In this document: piece by piece, positions 1 through 6,598 of the stretch
Layout of the letters: the number at the start of each line of letters is the position of its first letter
Position numbering within the stretch: the first letter of the stretch is position 1
Assembly: GCA_030532685.1 (NCBI GenBank)
Contig: JAUNKN010000002.1
Location: forward strand, 1 to 64,000
DNA from: Bacteroidales bacterium
GTDB lineage: Bacteria; Bacteroidota; Bacteroidia; Bacteroidales; Bacteroidaceae
Direction: 5' to 3'
Length of the DNA stretch: 64,000 bases
Position numbers and translations under genes: made by a program
Notes under the pieces: model-generated
The model's input: the letters and a program-made list of their open reading frames with translations, nothing else
What the model was told of the DNA's origin: nothing
The model's database searches: none

Positions 1-72
1 AGGAGAGAAACAGAGAAAGGAAGAAAAAGAGATGGAGAAGTTAAACAGAGGGTAGAGAAAAGAAGGAAAAAG
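1..72. other. Polypurine tract flanking the CRISPR array
   Basis: This stretch is almost entirely A and G on the plus strand and runs directly into the truncated first CRISPR repeat. It carries no recognisable gene or TAnnTTTG promoter box. It could be the leader side of the array or foreign sequence joined to a broken repeat; its left limit lies outside the window. Confidence 0.5.
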
Positions 73-486
73 AAATGCTACCTTTGCAGTAGCAGCAACA
101 TCTGTACACTGTTTCACGCTCTGCATCCCCCAGTTGTGAATTGCTTACCAAATGCTACCTTTGCAGTAGCAGCAACATCTCTGTCCTATCTTCTCTTGCT
201 GGCTCAGTGGTTGTGAATTGCTTACCAAATGCTACCTTTGCAGTAGCAGCAACATCTAACTTCCTTTAATTGGAGGTTGTCGGACAGTTGTGAATTGCTT
301 ACCGAATGCTACCTTTGCAGTAGTAACAACATCCCGTGGAAACTCAGCTGCGAGAGGTGGAGCGTTGTGAATTGCTTACCGAATGCTACCTTTGCAGTAG
401 CAACAACATCCAAGGGTCTGCTCAATGCCCACCTGCATATGTTGTGAATTACTTACCGAATGCTACCTTTGAAATAGAACAATATC
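73..486 (+). CRISPR. CRISPR array, 47-bp repeat, five 30-bp spacers
   Basis: Six repeat copies are visible: 73-102 (only the last 30 bp), 133-179, 210-256, 287-333, 364-410 and 441-486 (degenerate, one base short). The spacers at 103-132, 180-209, 257-286, 334-363 and 411-440 are each exactly 30 bp and unrelated to each other. The repeat begins GTTGTGAATTGCTTACC and ends GCAGTAGCAGCAACATC. A 47-bp repeat with 30-bp spacers is the layout of Bacteroidetes type II-C arrays. Copies 4 and 5 have CCGAATG where copies 2 and 3 have CCAAATG, and copy 6 has decayed, so the old, leader-distal end is on the right. No cas gene is present in the window; cas9-cas1-cas2 would be expected to the left. Confidence 0.93.
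156..163 (+). promoter_or_regulatory. Promoter box inside the CRISPR repeat (one of six)
   Basis: Every repeat contains TACCTTTG, matching the Bacteroidetes -7 box TAnnTTTG, and each full repeat has TTG 19 bp upstream at repeat positions 2-4. The copies lie at 79-86, 156-163, 233-240, 310-317, 387-394 and 464-471. Predicted initiation falls about 10 nt before each spacer, so each spacer could have its own promoter, as known for type II-C arrays of Neisseria. Confidence 0.6.
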
Positions 487-583
487 ATAGGGTAGTAGTC
501 ACCTTTTCTAACGGAAGCCACGAATAGAATAGGGAGGCAGGAAAATGAGATGGAGAACCTGAACATATATGCGACTTTTTCCC

Positions 584-591
584 TATCTTTG
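584..591 (+). promoter_or_regulatory. -7 promoter box for the P-type ATPase
   Basis: TATCTTTG fits TAnnTTTG. Initiation would fall near 597, which places the upstream in-frame ATG at 550 outside the transcript and favours the ATG at 619. No clear -33 box is seen. Confidence 0.55.
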
Positions 592-618
592 TGCCCGAAA
601 TCTATTATACATTTTCAA

Positions 619-3228
619 ATGCTGGAACATCAGATATTGAGTGGCCTCTCTCAGAGAGAGGTGCAGGAAAGCCGTGCCAAGCACGGCATTAATTTGCTTA
701 CACCTCCGAAAGCCACACCTTGGTGGATGCTTTATTTGGATAAGTTCAAGGATCCCATTATTGCGATATTGTTGGTAGCCACAGCCATCTCTTTGGTTTT
801 TGGATTTATCCATAATGATTTTATAGAGAGTCTCGGTATCATCTTTGCCGTGTTGATCGCTACGGGGGTTGGTTTCTGGCAGGAGTACTCGGCTAAGCGT
901 AAATTTGAGGCTTTGAAGAGCGATAAGGATTATGAGCTGGTAAAAGTACGTCGCGCAGGCTTAGTGCAGGAAATCACTAAGGACCAACTCGTGGTTGGAG
1001 ATGTCGTCATTCTATCGTCGGGGGATGAAATTCCTGCCGATATACGCTTGCTTCAAGCGACAGATATGAAAGTGAGCGAAAGTGCGATGACAGGTGAGAG
1101 TGTGGCCGTTGCAAAATATCCCATGGAAGAGGAGTATAAAGGCTCTGGTTTTGCTCCTTCTTTGTTGCTGCGCGGTACGACGATAGAGCAAGGAATGGGT
1201 GAGGGCGTAGTGCTTGCTGTCGGAGATGCTACGGAAATAGGTAAGACGACTCGACAAGCCTCGGAGGAAGTGGAGAGTAAAACTCCCCTTGAGGAAAAAC
1301 TTACGCAGTTGGCTCACAAAATCAATATCGCAGCTTTGGGAGTTGGATTGGCGATGATGTTGATTCTTAACCTTGTGCATTATGTAGTGCGCAGCGAACC
1401 TTTCGCTTGGAATCTCGACCTACTGCAAACGGAGCTTCGTTTCCTCATGGGAGCTGTTGTGGTGGTGATTGCCGCTGTTCCCGAGGGTTTGCCGCTTTCT
1501 GTGACATTGGCCTTGGCTTTCTCTATGAAGACAATGGCTAAGGAGAACAATCTGGTGAAGAAAATGCACGCTTGCGAAACCATTGGTGCGGTGAACGTTA
1601 TTTTTACAGATAAAACTGGAACGCTCACCCAAAATAGAATGACGGTGGTAGAGGAAGCATTGCGTGAGAATTACACGTATCAAGGCTTGTCTCCTCGAGA
1701 AATTTTGGACACGGTAGGTGCCATTAACTCATCGGCAAATTGGAATGCCGAGGGAGTAGCGATTGGTAATCCTACAGAATGTGCGATATTGAGTCACATG
1801 GGGCAAGAGCGTAGCGAACAGCTTCGTGGCGAATGGAGCAAGGAGGATACCATACCTTTCTCCAGTGCTTGGAAGTTTATGGCTACGAGTGCTGTGCATC
1901 CCACAAAGGGGAAACTTATCGTTCTGAAGGGAGCTCCCGAGGTGATAGCCCGTATCATTCGCTATGACGAGCATCTCTCACTTGTAGGGGAACAACAGTT
2001 ACGAGGCCGCCGCGCGATTTCGGCCGCAGTGATCGAAGCCGACGATTTTGCTACCGTGAAGCCTCGTCTTGAGGCCGGCGAAAGTTTGGAGAACTGTCAC
2101 TATATCGGTACTTGGTTTATCGAGGACCCCGTGCGCTCTGACGTTCCTGTGGCCATTGAGAAATGTTATGGTGCAGGCATTGATGTTGTGATGATGACGG
2201 GCGACAATTTCAAAACTGGCTCGGAAATCGCTCGTCAAGCTGGTTTTCAAAACATTTGGGCAATAGAAGCTAAGGATTTTTGGACAGCCATAAAGCAACC
2301 TCAAAATGGTCGAGAATATCCCAACGTCATAGCTCGTTGCACTCCGAGCAACAAACTCGACATCCTTAATTGGGCGCAGGCCAAAGGTTACGTATGCTCG
2401 ATGACGGGCGATGGCGTGAACGACGCTCCTTCGCTCAATTATGCAGATGTGGGCATAGCGATGGGAACGGGCACGTCTGTGGCCAAGGAAGCCGCCGATA
2501 TTGTTCTGCTCGACGATGCTTTCCCCTCTATTGTGACGGGTGTGAAGTGGGGACGTTCGCTCTATAAGAACATTAAGAACTTCCTTTTCTTCCAACTCTC
2601 CATCAATGTCAGTGCTTGCTTGGTAGCGCTCTTTGGTCCGCTTTTGGGCGTTGATATGCCTTTCACCGTGACACAGTTCTTGTGGATTAATTTGGTGATG
2701 GATAGCCTCGCGGCCATTGCTTTGGCTTCTGAACCTGCTGATGAGCGCGTGCTTTCTGATCGTCCTCGCGACCGCCAAGAGTTCATTATCAACCGTTCTT
2801 TGGCTACTGCCATCTTTGGTTTTGGTGGCTTCATCTTTTTGCTTTCCTCCTTCTTACTTTGGGGGCGCAACAATGGCTTGGAATTCCTGGGCGAAACACT
2901 TATTCCTCGCGAAGATGCCAATGGCGGACTCGATGTACGTTTCACCACGATTTTCTTTGCAGGCTATATGGTCATCAACTGGTGGAACATGTTCAATGCA
3001 CGCGTCATTGGTAAGGACAAAAGCGTTTTCTCAGGTCTCTTCTCCAATGCCAAGTTCATCGCTTCGGCCTTACTCATCGTCGTTGTTACGGTTGTGATTG
3101 TGACCATTGGTGGCAAGGTGTTCCGTACCATTCCGCTCAGCGTTACCGAATGGTTGCTCATCTTTGCGGTGACCTCTCCTGTTGTCATCGTTCGCGAGTT
3201 GTGGTATCAACTTTTTGGTAAGAAGTAA
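619..3228 (+). CDS. Calcium-translocating P-type ATPase, PMCA type
   Basis: A cation-pumping P2-type ATPase of the inner membrane, expected to export Ca2+ using ATP. With the start at 619 it has 869 residues. It shows the actuator motif TGES at 158-161, PEGLP in the ion-binding helix at 288-292, the phosphorylation motif DKTGT with Asp331, and the hinge motif TGDGVND at 596-602. There are two membrane pairs before the catalytic part and a C-terminal bundle of about six helices, as in PMCA/SERCA pumps. The ATG at 619 was preferred over 550 because the promoter box lies between them and because QREVQESR is a typical N-terminal cation-ATPase segment. A strong hairpin terminator follows. Ion specificity is inferred from family resemblance only. 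Confidence 0.9.
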   Translation: MLEHQILSGLSQREVQESRAKHGINLLTPPKATPWWMLYLDKFKDPIIAILLVATAISLVFGFIHNDFIESLGIIFAVLIATGVGFWQEYSAKRKFEALKSDKDYELVKVRRAGLVQEITKDQLVVGDVVILSSGDEIPADIRLLQATDMKVSESAMTGESVAVAKYPMEEEYKGSGFAPSLLLRGTTIEQGMGEGVVLAVGDATEIGKTTRQASEEVESKTPLEEKLTQLAHKINIAALGVGLAMMLILNLVHYVVRSEPFAWNLDLLQTELRFLMGAVVVVIAAVPEGLPLSVTLALAFSMKTMAKENNLVKKMHACETIGAVNVIFTDKTGTLTQNRMTVVEEALRENYTYQGLSPREILDTVGAINSSANWNAEGVAIGNPTECAILSHMGQERSEQLRGEWSKEDTIPFSSAWKFMATSAVHPTKGKLIVLKGAPEVIARIIRYDEHLSLVGEQQLRGRRAISAAVIEADDFATVKPRLEAGESLENCHYIGTWFIEDPVRSDVPVAIEKCYGAGIDVVMMTGDNFKTGSEIARQAGFQNIWAIEAKDFWTAIKQPQNGREYPNVIARCTPSNKLDILNWAQAKGYVCSMTGDGVNDAPSLNYADVGIAMGTGTSVAKEAADIVLLDDAFPSIVTGVKWGRSLYKNIKNFLFFQLSINVSACLVALFGPLLGVDMPFTVTQFLWINLVMDSLAAIALASEPADERVLSDRPRDRQEFIINRSLATAIFGFGGFIFLLSSFLLWGRNNGLEFLGETLIPREDANGGLDVRFTTIFFAGYMVINWWNMFNARVIGKDKSVFSGLFSNAKFIASALLIVVVTVVIVTIGGKVFRTIPLSVTEWLLIFAVTSPVVIVRELWYQLFGKK

Positions 3229-3260
3229 GCCTTCTTCCTCTACCACATTTTCGATTGTAC

Positions 3261-3300
3261 AAAAGCCGTGTCAAGATTCTTAGGTCTTGACACGGCTTTT
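3261..3300 (+). terminator. Intrinsic terminator after the P-type ATPase
   Basis: A perfect 16-bp stem, AAAAGCCGTGTCAAGA with its complement, around an 8-nt loop, ending in a T run. It could work in both directions. Confidence 0.85.
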
Positions 3301-3372
3301 CGTACACCACTGGTATAAGTTGAGAAGAGTAATGAAGCGTTCCCCTCTATCACGCCAAGTAAGGAAAAACAC

Positions 3373-3414
3373 CGCGAGGCAGCATCAAAAAGTTCGTTTT
3401 GATGCTGCCTCGCG
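3373..3414 (-). terminator. Intrinsic terminator after the inositol-phosphate synthase
   Basis: A perfect 18-bp stem, CGCGAGGCAGCATCAAAA and complement, with a 6-nt loop. On the minus strand it is followed by a T-rich run, which suits the convergent minus-strand gene. Confidence 0.8.
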
Positions 3415-3439
3415 AAGTAGGGTGGGAAAGTAGAGGGAG

Positions 3440-4732
3440 TTAGTCTATCGTTTGGTCGGCGGGATAGCCTCCCATTTCACGAATGGCATTTTTCAACAGC
3501 GTGTGTTGTTGGAACAAGTGGTTGATGGGCACTTCGCCTTGGGTATAGTCGTGCATGGGAGCTTTGAGGAAGAAACTCAAGAAGCGTTGTGTCCCGTAGC
3601 GACCATCGCGAGCTGCGGCATCGATGAGGAGCACCAAATCTAGGCAGAGCGGGGCGGCGAGAATCGAATCGCGACAAAGGAAGTCAATCTTAATTTGCAT
3701 GGGATAGCCCATCCAGCCAAAGATGTCGATGTTGTCCCATCCCTCTTTGTCGTCGCCACGAGGAGGGTAGTAATTGATGCGCACCTTGTGGTAGTAGTCG
3801 GCATAGAGGTCGGGCTGCTCTTCGGGCACGAGGATACTTTCGAGCGTGGAGAGCTTCGAGACTTCTTTGGTACGAAAATTGGCAGGTTCGTCCAATACGT
3901 AGCCATCGCGATTGCCCAAAATGTTGGTCGAAAACCAACCATTCAAGCCCAAGCACCGCGTACCGATGATGGGAGCAAATCCACTCTTCACGAGGGTTTG
4001 TCCCGTTTTGAAGTCTTTGCCAGCAATGGGCACTCGCTGTTGTTCGGCCAGTTGCCACATGGCGGGAATATCGAGGGTCGTGTTGGGCGCTCCCATCACA
4101 AAGGGGAAGCCCTCGGCCAGTGCTGCATAGGCGTAGCACATGGAAGGAGCTATGCGTTGCGTGTCGTTGGCCTTCATGGCTGCTTCGAGAGCCTTCAAAT
4201 CATAGTGCACCTTTTCGTCGATAGGCACATAGACCTCGGTCGAGGCGGCCCAGAGTACGACCACACGCTCCACGCCTGTTTGCTCTTTGAAGCGACGAAT
4301 GTCCTGGCGCAGCTCTTGAACCATGTCCCAGCGCGTGGTGCATTGCTTCACGTGCTGGCCATCAAGACGTGCTGCAAAATCCTTGTCGAAAGCTGCAGTC
4401 ATGGGCACGATGGAACTCAGCTCCTCCTGCAAGGGGAGGAGGTCTTTGGCGCGCAACACATCGGCTTTGACAGCGGCTTCAAAAGCGTTGTCGGGAAAAA
4501 CGTCCCAAGCGCCAAATACGAGTTGGTCGAGCTGTGGGAGGGAAATGATTTCGCCGTAGGAGAGTTGTTGAGCTGTCTCGCCCTGCCCCACACGAATTTT
4601 GTCGTATTGGGTCATCGAGCCGATAGGTTTGCTCAATCCTTTGCGTGCCGATAGGACGCCTGCAATAAAGGTGGTGGATACGGCGCCGAGCCCGACGCAG
4701 AGTACCCCAAGTGTTCCAGTAGCAGCTTGCAT
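3440..4732 (-). CDS. Inositol-3-phosphate synthase family protein
   Basis: Predicted to convert glucose-6-phosphate to myo-inositol-3-phosphate with NAD, the first step to inositol lipids. Bacteroidetes such as B. thetaiotaomicron use a related enzyme for phosphoinositol sphingolipids. The 430-residue protein opens with an NAD-binding loop (GVLCVGLGAVSTTFIAG) and has family stretches such as VVLWAASTEVY and NILGNRDGYVL. An upstream in-frame ATG exists at 4777, but the promoter box at 4775-4782 covers it, so the ATG at 4732 is used. No sphingolipid genes are next to it. Function is by family only. Confidence 0.85.
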   Translation of the reverse strand: MQAATGTLGVLCVGLGAVSTTFIAGVLSARKGLSKPIGSMTQYDKIRVGQGETAQQLSYGEIISLPQLDQLVFGAWDVFPDNAFEAAVKADVLRAKDLLPLQEELSSIVPMTAAFDKDFAARLDGQHVKQCTTRWDMVQELRQDIRRFKEQTGVERVVVLWAASTEVYVPIDEKVHYDLKALEAAMKANDTQRIAPSMCYAYAALAEGFPFVMGAPNTTLDIPAMWQLAEQQRVPIAGKDFKTGQTLVKSGFAPIIGTRCLGLNGWFSTNILGNRDGYVLDEPANFRTKEVSKLSTLESILVPEEQPDLYADYYHKVRINYYPPRGDDKEGWDNIDIFGWMGYPMQIKIDFLCRDSILAAPLCLDLVLLIDAAARDGRYGTQRFLSFFLKAPMHDYTQGEVPINHLFQQHTLLKNAIREMGGYPADQTID

Positions 4733-4774
4733 GTCTATGGAGAGATTTCTGAGGATTAGAAATGTTTTGCTATG

Positions 4775-4782
4775 CAAAGTTA
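4775..4782 (-). promoter_or_regulatory. -7 promoter box for the inositol-phosphate synthase
   Basis: On the minus strand this reads TAACTTTG. It decides the start at 4732 rather than 4777. Confidence 0.55.
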
Positions 4783-5022
4783 GGGAAAGGAGCTTGATAT
4801 ACCTATTTTTTCAAGGGTAAATCGTGCCCTCTTGCACGATATTGCCTATATTTTCGGGAAGAAGTGCTCTTTTCCTTCGGCTTCTGAAGAATGCCCGAGC
4901 GAGCCATAAGTTTGATTGTGAGCCGTCGAGCGAAGAACGTGGGCGAAATGGAATGTTGGTGTGTGAGGATTTCCCCGGCAAATCGGAGGAAGAAGAAAGA
5001 ATGATATACCTTGTGACTTTTC

Positions 5023-5053
5023 TTGCAGACTTTGGAGCTATTGTCTATTTTTG
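5023..5053 (+). promoter_or_regulatory. Promoter upstream of the BspA-like gene
   Basis: TTG at 5023-5025 and TATTTTTG at 5046-5053 are separated by 20 bp, the spacing seen at several other promoters here. It would give an untranslated leader of about 235 nt that contains the 21-bp repeat cluster at 5148-5243. The rest of 4733-5294 holds no convincing gene. Confidence 0.5.
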
Positions 5054-5147
5054 CGAAAATGGGAGAGAGCCTTCTACTCTTGAGCGTTGCCTTGTGTGAG
5101 CACGAAGAGTGAGGTGGAGTCACGAAACAGGGAAGGCGAAATTCCTA

Positions 5148-5243
5148 CTTCCCACGTAGAAAATTCTTCTTCCCACGTAGGATTTTTTCCTTCCCACGTA
5201 GGATTTTCTACGTGCGAGGTAGAAAATCCTGCTTCCCATCTCC
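5148..5243 (-). repeat. 21-bp tandem repeat cluster, locus 1
   Basis: Four to five units with a 21-bp period, written here as CTTCCCACGTAGGATTTT and variants (minus-strand sense CTACGTGGGA). It belongs to the dispersed family also found at 12781, 20817, 37777, 45553 and 56701. Confidence 0.8.
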
Positions 5244-5294
5244 TTGAGCAGCGATTGCTCCTCCCGAAATCTTATTCTATAAAAATATGAACGT

Positions 5295-6421
5295 ATGAAA
5301 TAACTTTTTCTTTTTCTCTCCTTTTTGCTGGTTGCTCCCGTTGGGCTAACGACAAAGTAGAAATCGGAGGGATGTATTTTCTCCTATTCGACACAGATGC
5401 TACGGCCGACCTCGTAGCACACCCTGAGGGCTACAAGGGCGATGTCCAAGTGCCAGCACGCGTAGAGTACGGAGGGCAGGTGTATCAGGTGAAAGGCTTG
5501 GCGCCCGAAGTGTTTATGAACTGCCAAGCGTTGACGAGTGTGGTGCTTCCCGAGGGAGTGACCGAGGTGAGCGAGAGTGCCTTTTTCGGTTGCAAGCGTT
5601 TGGCTCGCGTGCAGTTGCCCGAGGGCTTGAAAGAAGTGCACGAGAACGCTTTCTTTGGTTGCGAAGCACTGAAAAGCATCGTGCTGCCCCAAAGTTTGAC
5701 CGCGTTGAGAGAAAATGCTTTTGGCGGCACGGGGCTGACACGCATAACGTTGCCCGAAGGAGTGACCGAATTGAGAGGCGGAGTCTTTGTCCAATGTAAG
5801 CAGTTGGAGCAGGTCGATTTGCCTCAAAGTCTCACGAATCTTGCGGAGGCTACTTTCCTCGGCTGTGAGTCTTTGAAAAGCGTGCGTTTGCCTCAGAGCA
5901 TCGGAAGCATCGGGATGTCGGCTTTTTGGAACTGTACCAGCCTTTCCGAGATTGTACTTCCTGAAGGGCTTTATCACATTGGTTCCGTGGCTTTTGGAGG
6001 TTGCGTGAGCCTGCGTGAGATACATCTTCCTTCTACTTTGCAGCGTTTGGGCGAAGCCGTATTCTCTGGCTGCAAAGGCTTGAAAAACATCCGAATAGAT
6101 GCCGGGATTCCTCCTGCTATGGATGTGAGTGGACTCCAACCTCAGGTGTCTGCTTTTGACGAAGATACCTATGCGAATGCTGTGTGCGAAGTGCCCCGTG
6201 AAAGCCTCGAAGACTATCAGAGAGTAGACGGCTGGAAATCCTTTGCCCACCTGCGAGCTCAAAACAGCAACCCTACGAATATCGCTCAGTTGCTGCAACA
6301 GCATAAAGAGGCTCGAATCTACAATTTGCAGGGGCAGCGCGTCGCCGTAAGCAAGGCTGCGTTTCGCGACCTGCCCACCGGCATTTATATCGTGAATGGG
6401 CAGAAAGTTTATCAGCCCTAA
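5295..6421 (+). pseudogene. BspA-like leucine-rich repeat lipoprotein, frame broken after the start codon
   Basis: The main frame from the ATG at 5372 gives 349 residues made of about ten BspA-type leucine-rich repeats of roughly 23 residues (pattern LPEGVTEVSESAFFGC), ending in a Bacteroidetes C-terminal tail (EARIYNLQGQRV...GIYIVNGQ). Such proteins are surface adhesins. The same frame is open upstream to 5291 and encodes ITFSFSLLFAGCSRWAND, a lipoprotein signal with lipobox Cys, directly followed by VEIGGMYF, the usual mature start. That stretch has no ATG, GTG or TTG. ATGAAATAACTTT at 5295 would read M-K-I-T-F-S-F-S if one A were added. So the gene is probably disrupted by a one-base deletion, or the base was lost in sequencing. 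Otherwise translation starts at 5372 and the product lacks an export signal. Confidence 0.7.
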
Positions 6422-6501
6422 GGCGTAAAAGTTCAACAAGAGAGCAATGGGCATGGCGTGTATTGGCGGCCAAACTGTTCCACTTGTCTTGTTCTTCTTT
6501 T

Positions 6502-6540
6502 CCCTATGCTTTCTTCCTGGATGCATAGGGGCTTTTTTTG
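6502..6540 (+). terminator. Intrinsic terminator after the BspA-like gene
   Basis: An 8-bp stem, CCCTATGC/GCATAGGG, with a 13-nt loop, followed by GCTTTTTTTG. Confidence 0.7.
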
Positions 6541-6563
6541 TGCCACAATTCTATTTTATTGCT

Positions 6564-6571
6564 TATCTTTG
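6564..6571 (+). promoter_or_regulatory. -7 promoter box for fkp
   Basis: TATCTTTG, 28 bp before the chosen ATG at 6599. It excludes the longer open frame that begins near 6458. Confidence 0.55.
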
Positions 6572-6598
6572 CGTAGAAAACTAAAGTGCTCTCGATAT

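Noticed and set aside
336..527. Open frame of 63 codons across the CRISPR array
   Set aside because: It is made of repeat and spacer sequence and has no start signal or family resemblance.
3695..4654. 319-codon plus-strand frame opposite the inositol-phosphate synthase
   Set aside because: Shadow of a conserved minus-strand enzyme.
5087..5290. Open frame of 67 codons over the 21-bp repeats upstream of the BspA-like gene
   Set aside because: It starts at a TTG and its repetitive peptide (SHVGF, SHVEN) is just the translation of the repeats.
5384..6526. 380-codon open frame on the minus strand opposite the BspA-like gene
   Set aside because: Antisense shadow; the plus frame has clear leucine-rich repeats and the minus product resembles nothing.
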